Numbered from the stretch's first letter, positions 28,233 through 38,041 are shown. The stretch: 64,000 nt of DNA from Lactococcus sp. S-13 (GCF_004210295.1 NZ_SDAK01000001.1:682001-746000), one strand, 5' to 3'. Numbers and translations are program-made. The notes: generated from the sequence alone by a model not told the origin.

Positions 28233-28577
28233 TTAAAAAATGCTTTCTTGATAAGGAATCACATAGGCGATACCTGCTTTGGTTTCAATGATGAGTACTG
28301 TTGCCCCTGAGGGAATGCTGCTCACGCCTGCCTTGTTGGGGAGGTAGATTTTGGCTGGTAAGGCACGTCTGGATTCGTTGACGAAAGTCGTGACTACTTC
28401 ACCTACGGCCTCGGGTGAGGCAAGTCCTGTGGTTAAAATTCCAGTCAACATTTCTTTTTCATCTGCGCGATATCTACGATCAGAAAATTTATTAAAAAGG
28501 GCCATTGCTGGAAGTAAGACAAGGGTGAGCAAAATGACAAGAATAACTAAAGTAATTAAGATAGTGATAATAACCAT
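28233..28577 (-). CDS. NfeD-like (YuaF-type) membrane protein
   Basis: A 114-residue protein: one N-terminal membrane helix (about 2-25), a short linker, and a beta-rich OB-like C-terminal region with GVSSIPSGATVLIIETKAGIAYVIP. NfeD proteins of this short class pair with flotillins. The family call leans on size and on the adjacent flotillin gene; similarity of the globular part is modest. A -35 TTGACA lies at about 28636-28641, upstream of ATG 28577. Confidence 0.7.
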   Translation of the reverse strand: MVIITILITLVILVILLTLVLLPAMALFNKFSDRRYRADEKEMLTGILTTGLASPEAVGEVVTTFVNESRRALPAKIYLPNKAGVSSIPSGATVLIIETKAGIAYVIPYQESIF

Positions 28578-28659
28578 TCTGCCCTCCTGAAAACCGCTTT
28601 CACATTGATAGGTTTAATATGCCACTTTTTGAATGATTTGTCAATCAAAAATTAAATTT

Positions 28660-30060
28660 TTAATCTTTATTAGAGGCCTTTTTCTTGTTTGCTACACGTT
28701 TTTGGCGCTCGAGTTCTTTTTTGATTCTTCCTTCGGGCGCAAATTTTTCTGCCCAATCGTCTGGTTTTAGAACTTTATGAGTGACCGGATCAAAATGCGG
28801 GCGTCCATCAGGGAAAATTTTTCCCATATTTGCACGGTGAACCGCATTAAAAATTTCATAGGGGTCAACCCCAGCTAAAACCAGTGAGCCGTAGGTAAAA
28901 TAGAGTAAATCAATCATCGCATCGACTTGACCGGTCAAGACGTCCTGTTCTGGTGCTTTTGTGCTGACTTTTTGTGTCGCTTTATCTATGTCTTTGTGAA
29001 GTTGGGCGATGAGTTCGGCAAATTTTTCTGGATGGTCTGCTGTGCTAGCATAGAGAAATTCGACGATTTCTTCGACTTTGAAGCCTGAACGAAAGCTAGC
29101 TTCTTGTGGCGAAAAAGCGCGTGGGATAACTTGAGTTTTTCCATCCATTAAGCGATGAAAATCTTTTACTTTATTGAAATTTTGGTCTTTGGAAAGGAAA
29201 TCTTTTTCGGTAGAATATTGAATCAAGCCATAGTAAGCAAGGGCTTTGGCTATTCCGTCTTGGTTATTGGTGTCTGTCGTGTAGGCGGCAATTTCTTTGA
29301 CAGCAGGGAGCGCATTTCCCATGGCCACGCCGTAGCCAACGCCTGCAATCATATCTTTATCATTTTCAGAATCACCAAAACAGATGACTTGGTTCAGTTC
29401 AAAATCAAATTGTTGGCCGAGTAGGGCAATGCCGCTCAGTTTACTAATCCCTGCTGGAATTAAGTCAACTGAATAAGGGTTACTCCGCGTCACTACAAGT
29501 TCGGGAAAGGCGGCTTGCAGTTTTGGCGTCTCGTCTTGGGTGACAACCATCATTGCTTGGTAAATGGCTCCATCTTGATTTTCTGCTAAATGAGAGTTTT
29601 GGGGCAAAATCCGGCGGACAATGTGTTTAAAACTATTGCGGGCAACTCCTGATGTGCCTGAGGGGAGAAGCCCTGATAAAAGTCCGGCTAATCTGGTTTC
29701 GCCAAATTTCAAGAGGCCTGATCCGGTCACGCCATGAGCGGTTCCAAGCGAAATTTCTGAATGATTTTGCGTAGCGTAAGTCATCAACTTTTTGAGGGTT
29801 TTGGGCTCCAAAGGGTTGTCAAAAATGACTGCTTTGGGGGTGAAAATGTACTGCCCATTATAGGTCACGGCAAAATCCATGTCCAAGTCTTCAAGTAAAG
29901 GCATGGCAAAAGCAGGCCCACGACCCGTTGCTATTCCTACAAAAATCCCTTTTTGGCGAAGTTCACGAATGGCTTTGCGGGTACTGTTTGCCACTCCTCG
30001 GGTCGAGGTAAATAATGTTCCATCTAAATCAAAAAATACTGCTTTTATTTTCATAATCAT
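28660..30060 (-). CDS. Cof-type HAD hydrolase fused to a PRA-PH/MazG-like domain
   Basis: 466 residues in two parts. Residues 1-270 are a Cof/HAD-IIB phosphatase: FFDLDGTLFTS, IATGRG, and CFGDSENDKDMI with the metal-binding Asp. Residues about 310-430 look like an all-alpha NTP pyrophosphatase (PRA-PH/MazG-like): VEEIVEFLYA and GQVDAMIDLLYFTYGSLVLAGVD. A basic tail follows. HAD proteins with this add-on occur in streptococci and lactococci; sugar-phosphate or nucleotide house-cleaning is likely, but the substrate is unknown. ATG 30060 has AGAAAAG at good distance; ATG 30054 is a possible alternative start. Confidence 0.85.
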   Translation of the reverse strand: MIMKIKAVFFDLDGTLFTSTRGVANSTRKAIRELRQKGIFVGIATGRGPAFAMPLLEDLDMDFAVTYNGQYIFTPKAVIFDNPLEPKTLKKLMTYATQNHSEISLGTAHGVTGSGLLKFGETRLAGLLSGLLPSGTSGVARNSFKHIVRRILPQNSHLAENQDGAIYQAMMVVTQDETPKLQAAFPELVVTRSNPYSVDLIPAGISKLSGIALLGQQFDFELNQVICFGDSENDKDMIAGVGYGVAMGNALPAVKEIAAYTTDTNNQDGIAKALAYYGLIQYSTEKDFLSKDQNFNKVKDFHRLMDGKTQVIPRAFSPQEASFRSGFKVEEIVEFLYASTADHPEKFAELIAQLHKDIDKATQKVSTKAPEQDVLTGQVDAMIDLLYFTYGSLVLAGVDPYEIFNAVHRANMGKIFPDGRPHFDPVTHKVLKPDDWAEKFAPEGRIKKELERQKRVANKKKASNKD

Positions 30061-30158
30061 TCTTTTCTAGTTTACTTGGGTTGCTTTTTTCTATGATTAG
30101 ATTATACAGTAATTTTAAAGCTATTTCATGCTTCACGAGTTCTTTTCTGGAACATTTT

Positions 30159-30167
30159 TGATATAAT
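30159..30167 (+). promoter_or_regulatory. Extended -10 promoter of the asparaginase gene
   Basis: TGATATAAT, with TATAAT at 30162-30167, about 40 bases before ATG 30207. Confidence 0.6.
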
Positions 30168-30206
30168 TTTTATGAAATGTTTTTAAATGGAAAAAATGAG
30201 GAACTG

Positions 30207-31175
30207 ATGAAAAAAATCTTAATTCTCCACACGGGTGGAACGATTTCGATGGCGGAAGATGAAAATGGTCGTGTTTCCCCAAATGAAAATAATCCGATGA
30301 ATGCTGTTAATATGCAGTTAGATGAGGTTGAACTTGTCTCAGAAGATATTTTTAATCTGCCTAGTCCGCATATTAGTTTGAGCGATATGCTGGTTTTGAA
30401 AAATCGGATTAAAAAGGCTTTTTTGAGTGAAAATTTTGATGGTGCGGTGATTACACACGGGACAGATACTCTGGAAGAGACGGCCTTTTTCTTGGATACG
30501 ACTTTATCACGTGGAAAACCGATTGTTTTGACGGGGGCGATGCGTTCCAGCAATGAGTTAGGAACTGATGGGATTTATAATTTATTGACTGCTGTTCGTG
30601 TGGCTGCTGATTCTCATTCTTGGGGACGGGGAGTCTTGGTGGTGATGAATGATGAGATTCATTCGGCCCGCTATGTGACAAAGACGCACACGACGAATGT
30701 TTCGACTTTTCAAACGCCGACACACGGGCCTTTGGGGTTATTGACTAAAAACAAAATTATTTATTTTCATAAGGATAGTGAAAATCAGCATCTTGATGTG
30801 CATACGGTGCATGGAAATGTGCCGATTGTCAAGGCTTATGCGGGGATGACTGGCGAAATTTTGGATTTGCTTGATTTGACAAGTTTGGATGGGCTTGTGA
30901 TTGAAGCCTTGGGGGCGGGGAATTTGCCTCCTGCTGCGAGTCAATCTTTGCAACGACTTTTGCAGGCTAATATCCCTGTGGTGCTGGTTTCACGCTGTTT
31001 CAACGGAATTGCCGAAGCGGTTTATTCTTATGAGGGTGGCGGTTCGCAACTTTATGAGGCGGGCGTGATGTTTGCTGATGAGGTTAATTCACAAAAGGCC
31101 CGACTGAAGCTTTTGATTGGCCTAAATGCGGGGCTAAATGACGCTTGCGAGTTGAGAAATTTCATGGAAAATTAA
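30207..31175 (+). CDS. L-asparaginase (cytoplasmic type)
   Basis: A 322-residue enzyme that hydrolyses asparagine to aspartate and ammonia. Active-site Thr residues lie in HTGGTISM (about 7-14) and ITHGTDTLEETAFFL (about 79-93), and LTGAMRSSNELGTDG follows. There is no signal peptide. A longer frame opens at 30177, but GAGGAAC before ATG 30207 and the family start MKKILILHTGGT set the start. It lies alone, and a perfect inverted repeat at its 3' end may terminate it. Confidence 0.95.
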   Translation: MKKILILHTGGTISMAEDENGRVSPNENNPMNAVNMQLDEVELVSEDIFNLPSPHISLSDMLVLKNRIKKAFLSENFDGAVITHGTDTLEETAFFLDTTLSRGKPIVLTGAMRSSNELGTDGIYNLLTAVRVAADSHSWGRGVLVVMNDEIHSARYVTKTHTTNVSTFQTPTHGPLGLLTKNKIIYFHKDSENQHLDVHTVHGNVPIVKAYAGMTGEILDLLDLTSLDGLVIEALGAGNLPPAASQSLQRLLQANIPVVLVSRCFNGIAEAVYSYEGGGSQLYEAGVMFADEVNSQKARLKLLIGLNAGLNDACELRNFMEN

Positions 31176-31176
31176 A

Positions 31177-31210
31177 AAATTTACTGACGAAAAGTTTCGT
31201 CAGTAAATTT
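31177..31210. repeat. Perfect inverted repeat of the CTGACG family, likely asparaginase terminator
   Basis: AAATTTACTGACGAAA (31177-31192) and its exact reverse complement (31195-31210) with a 2-base centre, then a T run to 31214. It starts 1 base after the stop codon. Confidence 0.85.
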
Positions 31211-31229
31211 TTTTGTTTTTGGCTTACTT

Positions 31230-31274
31230 TTTTACTGACGAAATTATTTTTTCAAATCCGTCAGCATTTTCTCT
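31230..31274. repeat. Composite dispersed-repeat element
   Basis: TTTACTGACGAAAT (31231-31244), an AT-rich spacer, then TCAAATCCGTCAGCATTTTC and CTCT to 31274. The same order and flanks recur at 56061-56114. Confidence 0.85.
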
Positions 31275-31276
31275 GC

Positions 31277-32215
31277 TTATAAGGCTGAATTTTGAGCTAG
31301 ATTTGCTTGTAATTCTCGCCAAATTTGTTCATTTTCTTCTATTGAATACGAATTTGCCCCGGAAGCCAAGGCGTGTCCTCCGCCGTCATGGCGTTTGGCA
31401 ATTTCATTGATGGGAACGATTTTTGAACGCATCCGCACGCGGAAATGTCCATCAGCTTGCTCGACAAAAATGGCCCAAGAATTGATGCCCCGAATATTGC
31501 CTGGAACACCGACAATGCTTGAAGTTTCAGCATCGCGCAAATCAAATTGTTTCAAGATGTCCTGCGTCAAAATCACGCGCGCAGCGCCATTTTCTGAAAC
31601 TTGCATATTTTCATAAACAAAGCCTTGCAGGCGGGCAACTTTCATGTCAAATGACGCCATTTCTCGACCTAAAGCGGAGCGATCAAAATCATATTCTGCC
31701 AAGATTGAAGCAATTTTGAAGGTATTTGGCGAGGTTGCAGGATAGAGGAAACGGCCTGTATCGCCAATGATTCCAGCATAAAGCAAGCGAGCTGCTTGGG
31801 CATTGAGCCGCAAATTTGTAGCTAAAGCAAAATCTGCGACGATTTCAGAAGCTGAACTGCGCTCAGGCTCGACTAACTGCAAGTCTCCGTAGGCATCATC
31901 ATTGGGGTGATGGTCGATTTTGATGACAAAATCAGCGGCTTGATAGCGCTCATCATCAATTCGAGGCTGGTTCGCCGTATCACAAATAATGCTCAAAAAT
32001 TTCTCCTGCCCAGGCAGCTCAACCTGATCCATTTGCGTCAGATAGGTCAATGTTGGCTCATCGTAACCCACCGCATAAATCCGCTTGTCTGGGAAATTTT
32101 CACGCAAAATCGCCCGCAAACCTGCTTGCGAACCCAAGGCATCTGGATCTGGATTTTTATGGCGATGAATGAGAATAAGTTCATATTCTTTAATTTTTTC
32201 TAGGATTTCGTTCAT
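31277..32215 (-). CDS. nrnA: Oligoribonuclease/pAp phosphatase NrnA (DHH family)
   Basis: A 312-residue enzyme that degrades short RNA and pAp. The DHH domain has HRHKNPDPDALGSQ (about 16-29), CDTANQPR and KIDHHPNDD; the DHHA1 domain ends GGGHALASG. A longer frame begins MLTKLKIRRKREK at 32254, but that ATG belongs to a dispersed repeat; MNEILEKIKEY at 32215 matches the family start. It follows the ytoI-like gene on the same strand, a pairing also seen in Bacillus (ytqI near ytoI). Confidence 0.92.
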   Translation of the reverse strand: MNEILEKIKEYELILIHRHKNPDPDALGSQAGLRAILRENFPDKRIYAVGYDEPTLTYLTQMDQVELPGQEKFLSIICDTANQPRIDDERYQAADFVIKIDHHPNDDAYGDLQLVEPERSSASEIVADFALATNLRLNAQAARLLYAGIIGDTGRFLYPATSPNTFKIASILAEYDFDRSALGREMASFDMKVARLQGFVYENMQVSENGAARVILTQDILKQFDLRDAETSSIVGVPGNIRGINSWAIFVEQADGHFRVRMRSKIVPINEIAKRHDGGGHALASGANSYSIEENEQIWRELQANLAQNSAL

Positions 32216-32245
32216 TTTTTCTCGTTTTCTTCTTATTTTTAATTT

Positions 32246-32316
32246 CGTCAGCATTTTCTCTCGGTTTTTTGTTAGAGAATTTGCTGACGGAACGTGATTT
32301 TATTTTCGTCAGTATT
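32246..32316. repeat. Dispersed-repeat inverted pair plus a third copy
   Basis: CGTCAGCATTTTCTCT (32246-32261) faces AGAGAATTTGCTGACG (32274-32289), 12 bases apart; a further CGTCAGTATTTTTG starts at 32306. They fill the gap between nrnA and the ytoI-like gene. Confidence 0.88.
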
Positions 32317-32352
32317 TTTGGCAACTAACTGGCGCTTTTTCTACTGTAAAAT

Positions 32353-33633
32353 TTAGGTCAGCTGAACATTGACCAAAACTTTGGCGACAATGGTATTGAC
32401 ATGATAAATTTCGCAATCGACCATTGCACCAATCCGGGTCTCCCCAATGACTTTGGGGTAAATTTCGAGGACATTGTCAATCGCTGCGGCACTCATCAGG
32501 TTAATGTTCAATGATTCAATGATAATATTGCGTCTGCGACGTTTGCTGAACACTCGCTGAACGACATGACTAATCAACTCGGCAAAAACGCCACTTGCCA
32601 TTGTCCCGACACTATTGATCATAAAAGGCTCAACGGTCACTGTATAAGCTGACCCTTTCTCTGACAAGCAGTCGGCAATGTTATCACTGAAAGTATGCGC
32701 CACCTGACTATCTTCTTGAACTTTTTGCAGACTTTGAAGCAAGTCAGACTTGCTGATGATACCTGCATAAGTGTAATTATCATTGACCACAGGCATGATA
32801 TCATAGCCTTCATAAATCATTTTTTGCGACACGCTGGCAACGGTCATGTTGGCTTTGGCAACTTTTGCGCGCGTCATCACTGTACTGATTTGCGTATCGC
32901 TGCCTTTATTGGTCACATCACGCATGGCAATGACCCCCACTACCACATTGTATCGATTGGTCACGGCAAAACGGCTATAATTCGTTCTTTTCACCAAATC
33001 CAAGAAATCTTTGACCGTATCTTCTTCACGCAAAGTCGCTCTTTTTTGATGAAAAACATCCCCAACCGTCACGACATCTTTTTTGATCAACTCATTTGAT
33101 AAGGCATGACTGATGCGATTGGCCACCGTAAAAGTGTCATAACTCGTACGCATCAAAGGAATTCCCAGCTCATTGGCATAATCAATCACTTCTTGATCCA
33201 CGTCAAAGCCACCCGTGACCAATATCGCATTTTGCTCTTGCAGTGCCAAACTCTGAATACTCTTACGATCGCCAACGATGACTAAACCATTCGGCACCAA
33301 ATAACGCAGAAAAGATTCTTTTTGCATCGCGCAAATAATAAATTTACTAAATTCAACTTCCAGACCAGCCAAACCACCTAAAACGTCAGCATTAGCCACA
33401 TCAGCAAGTTTAGCAAAAGTCAGACGGTTAGCCACTTTTTGCCCCTTGGTTGCCACACGAACCGTTCCCGAACGATCATTGACCGCAACTAAGCCAAGAT
33501 TCTCAGCTGCTTTAATCGCACGATAGGCCGTTCCATCTGCCACCTTCATACGATTGGCAATCCCACGCACACTGACTTGCCGCCCAACTTCTAATCCTTC
33601 AATATAAGTTAGAATTTCCTCATGTTTTGACAT
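32353..33633 (-). CDS. HTH-DRTGG-CBS-hotdog regulator-like protein (YtoI family)
   Basis: 426 residues in four parts: an N-terminal winged HTH (1-70, VRGIANRMKVADGTAYRAIKAAENLG), a DRTGG-like domain (about 75-185), two CBS domains (about 190-310; VTVGDVF and YAGIISKSDLLQ), and a C-terminal hotdog-fold part (about 320-420, VEPFMINSVGTMASGVFAELISHV). CBS pairs usually bind adenyl nucleotides and may respond to c-di-AMP or ATP. The physiological role is not known. It is first in the run with nrnA; the GNAT gene lies 6 bases upstream on the same strand. Confidence 0.85.
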   Translation of the reverse strand: MSKHEEILTYIEGLEVGRQVSVRGIANRMKVADGTAYRAIKAAENLGLVAVNDRSGTVRVATKGQKVANRLTFAKLADVANADVLGGLAGLEVEFSKFIICAMQKESFLRYLVPNGLVIVGDRKSIQSLALQEQNAILVTGGFDVDQEVIDYANELGIPLMRTSYDTFTVANRISHALSNELIKKDVVTVGDVFHQKRATLREEDTVKDFLDLVKRTNYSRFAVTNRYNVVVGVIAMRDVTNKGSDTQISTVMTRAKVAKANMTVASVSQKMIYEGYDIMPVVNDNYTYAGIISKSDLLQSLQKVQEDSQVAHTFSDNIADCLSEKGSAYTVTVEPFMINSVGTMASGVFAELISHVVQRVFSKRRRRNIIIESLNINLMSAAAIDNVLEIYPKVIGETRIGAMVDCEIYHVNTIVAKVLVNVQLT

Positions 33634-33638
33634 AAAAT

Positions 33639-34220
33639 TTAAATCTCCCCATTAAATCTATTTTTTGTAGAAGTGAGAAAATCTGCTTTTCTTCGCTCAT
33701 ATTTTTCAAAATTTCTGATTGAGCCACTGTATTGATGGGCTGCTTTAAACTTTTTCACCTGCTGATACCCTACTTTTTGTGCTACTTTTTGTGAAGCGCT
33801 ATTTTCCTCATCAATCAATAAGTCCACTGTTTTTAAACCAAATTGCTCAAAAGAGAATTCCGTCAAAAGCTGCAAAGCTTCTGTAAGTAACCCCTGATTC
33901 CAGTAGGCTTCGTTCAAGACATAGCCTATCTCAGCGGTGCGTTTTTTCTCTGAAAGCTTCACAAAATGAATGCTACCAATCATTTTATGTTCACTTTTCA
34001 ATTCTATTGCCCATTTTCCCAAAGGGTTTTTCATAAAATGGTTCGCAATAAATTCTCGCACTTCTTCCACTGATAAATGCGCTCCAAAAACAAATCTCAT
34101 ATTTTCAGGATTCCCCGAATAAGCAAACATTTCCTGCGCATCTTCTAGCCGAAAAGGGCGTAAGAGCAGGCGGCTGCTTTCAATCGAAGTAAATTCCGCT
34201 AATTTCACATAAATACTCAT
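33639..34220 (-). CDS. GNAT-family N-acetyltransferase (RimJ/RimL-like)
   Basis: A 193-residue acetyltransferase. The start of the fold (TSIESSRLLLRPFRLEDAQEMF) and the acetyl-CoA region (AEIGYVLNEAYWNQGLLTEAL) are typical of the RimJ/RimL branch. The substrate could be a protein N-terminus or a small molecule and cannot be told. The frame opens at 34292, but AAAGGAAAAAAC before ATG 34220 sets the start. TGCTATAAT upstream near 34254-34262 is an extended -10 promoter. It is the first gene of the ytoI-nrnA run. Confidence 0.85.
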   Translation of the reverse strand: MSIYVKLAEFTSIESSRLLLRPFRLEDAQEMFAYSGNPENMRFVFGAHLSVEEVREFIANHFMKNPLGKWAIELKSEHKMIGSIHFVKLSEKKRTAEIGYVLNEAYWNQGLLTEALQLLTEFSFEQFGLKTVDLLIDEENSASQKVAQKVGYQQVKKFKAAHQYSGSIRNFEKYERRKADFLTSTKNRFNGEI

Positions 34221-34328
34221 GTTTTTTCCTTTTTTGTGGACTCTCCTTTTAATTATAGCAGAAAATAAAGGCACTGTCCTTGCTGATATCAAGGCAAAAT
34301 CTTATTTTTACTTTCCTTTTCTAAGCTG

Positions 34329-34337
34329 TGCTATAAT
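34329..34337 (+). promoter_or_regulatory. Extended -10 promoter of the menaquinone operon
   Basis: TGCTATAAT, with TATAAT at 34332-34337. The likely transcription start (about 34344) gives a leader of only about 11 bases before ATG 34355. Confidence 0.65.
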
Positions 34338-34354
34338 TCTTATGGTAACTAAAA

Positions 34355-35494
34355 ATGAATTATAAAAAAATAAATTTAAAAATAAAAAATCCCCTCGACT
34401 TTTGGGCAGCTTTTTCAGAGAGTGAGCGTTTTTTCTGGTATGATCGTCAGAGAAACCAGCTCATCATTGGCGCTGAGCGCTTAGCTTCCCTCAAACAGAA
34501 CAAAGATAACTTCTCAGATTATCCCTATCTTTTTCATAGTCAAACTTTTTTTGAGCAGGTCAATCAGGAACTTTGGCAAGATTTTGGCGGTGAAACACTA
34601 GCTTTCAAACACTATTTTGTCCTAGAAAATCAAAGCTCTTTTTATTTAACCTGCGAAGCGCCTCGGTCTTTTCAAGAACAGAATTTTCCAAAGCTGACCC
34701 ATCAAATCAGTGAAGAAAAAGCTGATTTTTCAGCTTGGAAAAGTCTTTTTGAAGCCATTCAAGAGAATTTTGCACAAGAAAAAAGTCAAAAAATTGTTGC
34801 GTCTCGCGAACTGAAATTTACAAGTGAAACTTCTTTTAATCTAGAAAGCATTTTGCAAAAGCTGAGTGACAATAATCCGGCTTCTTTTATTTTTGCCTAT
34901 CAAAAAGAAGCTAAAATTTTTCTAGGGGCTTCACCCGAGATTTTGGTGCAAAAGAATGGCCCAGAGATTCTTAGCTATGCGCTGGCCGGTACCTTTCCTA
35001 AAACCTTAGAAAATGCGGGAGAACGCCTGCTCAATGACGCTAAAAATCTGGAAGAACACGCCATTGTCGTGCGCAAAATCCAGCAAAATTTGCTCGAAAA
35101 GGCAAAACAAGTGACGGTTGGAAAAACTGAAGTGATGGCATTGAAAAATGTGGTGCATCTCCGCACGCTCTTGAGCGCCAAAGATAATCAGCTTTCGCTG
35201 ATTGATTGGGCAAGACATCTTCATCCCACTCCTGCCTTAGGTGGAGAACCTCGCCTCGAAGCCCTTCGCTTCTTGCGTGAACATGAGACACATGAACGTG
35301 GTCTTTACGCTGCTCCCTTAGGAATCATCGACCACGAAGGCAACGGAACGATGATTGTGGGGATTCGCTCAGCACTCATTGACCAAAAATCACTCTACGC
35401 CTATGCCGGCTGTGGCATTGTTCCCTCATCCAATCTTTTAGATGAATTTAACGAAACAAAGGTAAAATTAAAAACAATCTTAGAAGCACTCTGA
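34355..35494 (+). CDS. menF: Isochorismate synthase MenF
   Basis: A 379-residue chorismate-using enzyme that makes isochorismate, the first step of menaquinone synthesis. The conserved C-terminal half has FLGASPEIL, AGTFPKT, NLEEHAIVVR, LHPTPALGGEPR and RGLYAAPLG, and ends in the MIVGIRSAL metal-binding region. The N-terminal half is variable, as usual. It is the first gene of the men operon; no clear ribosome site precedes ATG 34355. Confidence 0.93.
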   Translation: MNYKKINLKIKNPLDFWAAFSESERFFWYDRQRNQLIIGAERLASLKQNKDNFSDYPYLFHSQTFFEQVNQELWQDFGGETLAFKHYFVLENQSSFYLTCEAPRSFQEQNFPKLTHQISEEKADFSAWKSLFEAIQENFAQEKSQKIVASRELKFTSETSFNLESILQKLSDNNPASFIFAYQKEAKIFLGASPEILVQKNGPEILSYALAGTFPKTLENAGERLLNDAKNLEEHAIVVRKIQQNLLEKAKQVTVGKTEVMALKNVVHLRTLLSAKDNQLSLIDWARHLHPTPALGGEPRLEALRFLREHETHERGLYAAPLGIIDHEGNGTMIVGIRSALIDQKSLYAYAGCGIVPSSNLLDEFNETKVKLKTILEAL

Positions 35495-35537
35495 TGAGAA
35501 TAAAGAGCGCTGATGTATTTGTAAGTAAAGGATAGCC

Positions 35538-37187
35538 ATGACTAATAATTATTTAGCACCATTTGTCGATGAACTTTATCATCTAGGGATTCGTGAAGCT
35601 GTTTTCAGCCCTGGTTCACGTTCAACGGCGCTTGCTCTGCTTTTTGAAAACTACAATAAATTTGAGACATATGTCAATATTGATGAACGCTCTGCGGCTT
35701 TTTTTGCGCTAGGTATTGCTAAGGCCAAGGGGCGACCTGTTGTTTTGGTTTGTACTTCTGGCTCTGCAGCAGCCCATCATTTTCCGGCCCTGACCGAGGC
35801 TAAAATGAGTCAAATTCCTTTGATTGTTTTAACAGCAGATCGACCAGCAGAATTACAATTTGTTGGTGCGCCACAAACGCTTGATCAAACACGTCTTTTT
35901 GGTGATTTTGTCAATCATTTTGAAAATTTTGCTCCACCAGAAGCTGAAAATTTTTGGACTTATCCACGAAAATTGGCTCAGCGTGCTGTTTTGGCAACAA
36001 ATAACCCTGCGGCTGGGCCTGTGCAAATCAATGTGCCTTTACGTGAACCCCTAGTTCCTGATTTAAATCCTGAACACTATCGAAAAGGACGTTCAGCTCA
36101 AACTTTTCAGATTGCCAAGGGAAAAATGTCTGCTTCTTTTGATGACACTATTTTATCTCGTAAGACCCTCATTTTAGCTGGGCCAAATCATTCGGCAACG
36201 TATGAACAAGCTCTGATTGACTTGGCTGAACGTTTAAAAGCGCCTATTTTGGCTGACCCTTTGTCCAACTTGCGAAATTTTAATCACCCTTATATTATTG
36301 ATACTTATGATGCTTTTTTGGCTGATGAAACGCTTAAGCATGGCTTGAAAGCGGAGCTTATTTTGCTTTTTGGACAGATTCCTGTGTCAAAACGTCTGCA
36401 ACAATTTCTCAATTTGCAAACTTCTGCTCATATCGTCCAAGTTGACCCTCAGCTCAGCTATCGAAATCCAGTGCAAACAACAACTTTCGTGGTACAAAGT
36501 GATGTTGAAACTTTTGCTAAAAGCATTCAAAAAGTGAATCTGGATAGCACTTATCTCAATGCCTGGCAAGAATTACAAGAGATTTGGCGCGCAAAACTGA
36601 CTACTGTCAACCACGAAAACGCCGCATTTGAGGGGCGCTATGTCGGCATTTTGCAAGATGTTTTGACTTCTTATGACAGTCAGCTCATGGTTTCTAACAG
36701 TATGGAAATTCGTGATGTGGATTACTGGTGGCAAAAGCGTGATGCTCAGGTCAGGATTTTTGGCAATCGGGGAGTCAATGGGATTGACGGAACAGAATCG
36801 ACGGCCTTGGGGCTGGCAACGACTGGAAAACCGACGGTACTTTTGACTGGAGATTTGTCTATGTTGCATGATTTGAATGGCCTGATTGTTGGTAAAACGC
36901 ACCAATTGAACTTGACGATTGTCCTTTTCAATAATGATGGCGGTGGAATCTTCCAACATTTGGCGCAAAAAGGGCTCCCACATTTTGATTATCTTTTTTC
37001 AACACCGCATGGTTTGGACTTTGGAGCTTTGGCTCAATTAACTGGCTTGGACTATCATTCCATCAGTGATTATCCTGATTTTTCAAAAACTTTGAAAGAG
37101 GTTTTGACGGTAGCGGGTGTGCATTTGTTAGAAATTAAAACGGATAAAGAGCTGAGCCTCGCTTTACATCAAAAATATACAACATGA
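35538..37187 (+). CDS. menD: SEPHCHC synthase MenD
   Basis: A 549-residue thiamine-diphosphate enzyme that joins isochorismate and 2-oxoglutarate. The N-terminal Pyr domain has [12 protein letters not shown] and [13 protein letters not shown] (with the catalytic Glu) and [14 protein letters not shown]. The C-terminal PP domain has [12 protein letters not shown] and [11 protein letters not shown], the ThDP/Mg site. Length is standard. AAAGGA precedes ATG 35538. It overlaps menH by 4 bases. Confidence 0.97.
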   Translation: MTNNYLAPFVDELYHLGIREAVFSPGSRSTALALLFENYNKFETYVNIDERSAAFFALGIAKAKGRPVVLVCTSGSAAAHHFPALTEAKMSQIPLIVLTADRPAELQFVGAPQTLDQTRLFGDFVNHFENFAPPEAENFWTYPRKLAQRAVLATNNPAAGPVQINVPLREPLVPDLNPEHYRKGRSAQTFQIAKGKMSASFDDTILSRKTLILAGPNHSATYEQALIDLAERLKAPILADPLSNLRNFNHPYIIDTYDAFLADETLKHGLKAELILLFGQIPVSKRLQQFLNLQTSAHIVQVDPQLSYRNPVQTTTFVVQSDVETFAKSIQKVNLDSTYLNAWQELQEIWRAKLTTVNHENAAFEGRYVGILQDVLTSYDSQLMVSNSMEIRDVDYWWQKRDAQVRIFGNRGVNGIDGTESTALGLATTGKPTVLLTGDLSMLHDLNGLIVGKTHQLNLTIVLFNNDGGGIFQHLAQKGLPHFDYLFSTPHGLDFGALAQLTGLDYHSISDYPDFSKTLKEVLTVAGVHLLEIKTDKELSLALHQKYTT

Positions 37188-38035
37188 CAAAATTTAGAGA
37201 AGAAATCATTGAAATTAAGGGACGCGCCTACGCGGTGAGACGTCACGGTGCGGGTAAAATCCTCTTTGCCTTGCACGGTTTTTCGGAAACTTCGGCAACT
37301 TGGGATGCCTTGGATTTGGCAGGTTATGAAATTTTTGCCATTGATCTTTTGGGACATGGAAAATCAGAAAAACCTGTGGATTTAGCAGCTTACCAACTCG
37401 AAAATATACTGACGGATTTGGCACTCTTATTTTCCAAATTGACAAAAAACAAGCCTTTTTCGCTCCTGGGCTATTCAATGGGTGGACGGTTGGCTTTGCG
37501 CTTTTGCTTGGCTTTTCCTGATGCGCCTGTTGAGCATTTGCTTGTGGAATCGGCAGGAGCCGGTCTAAAAACTGAGGAAGAACGCGCTTCTCGCCGGATT
37601 GCTGACGAAAAGTTGGCACGCAATATCTTGGCAAATGGCTCAGGCTGGTTTGCTGATTTTTGGGGTCAACTTTCACTTTTTGAGTCACAAAAAGCGCTCC
37701 CTCAAGCTGTGCAAGAAAGAATTTGGCAAAGGCGTGCTAATAATGTGCCTCTTGCCTTAGCTCAAACCTTGCGTGGGACTGGTCAGGGCGAACTTGCTGA
37801 TATTTCAAATAAAATCAAAACACTCAAGCCCAACTTGCTTTATCTTTACGGTGAGCTGGATCACAAATACAGTCAAATTGCGAAAGAGATATTCGCTCCC
37901 AATCCCTCTGTGACAGTGATTGGGCTACCAGCTTGTGGGCATAATGCACATCTGGAAAATCCGCAACTTTATCAGCAAATCCTGCAAAACTATTTGGCTG
38001 AAAGCGTTTGTGATATAATAAAAAAAGACGATTAG
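37184..38035 (+). CDS. menH: SHCHC synthase MenH (alpha/beta hydrolase)
   Basis: A 283-residue alpha/beta-hydrolase that removes pyruvate from the MenD product. Nucleophile elbow [10 protein letters not shown] (about 96-105), oxyanion region [14 protein letters not shown], and the catalytic His in [10 protein letters not shown] near the end. The operon position between menD and menB supports MenH over a generic hydrolase. It overlaps menD by 4 bases. Confidence 0.92.
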   Translation: MTKFREEIIEIKGRAYAVRRHGAGKILFALHGFSETSATWDALDLAGYEIFAIDLLGHGKSEKPVDLAAYQLENILTDLALLFSKLTKNKPFSLLGYSMGGRLALRFCLAFPDAPVEHLLVESAGAGLKTEEERASRRIADEKLARNILANGSGWFADFWGQLSLFESQKALPQAVQERIWQRRANNVPLALAQTLRGTGQGELADISNKIKTLKPNLLYLYGELDHKYSQIAKEIFAPNPSVTVIGLPACGHNAHLENPQLYQQILQNYLAESVCDIIKKDD

Positions 38036-38041
38036 AAGCTC

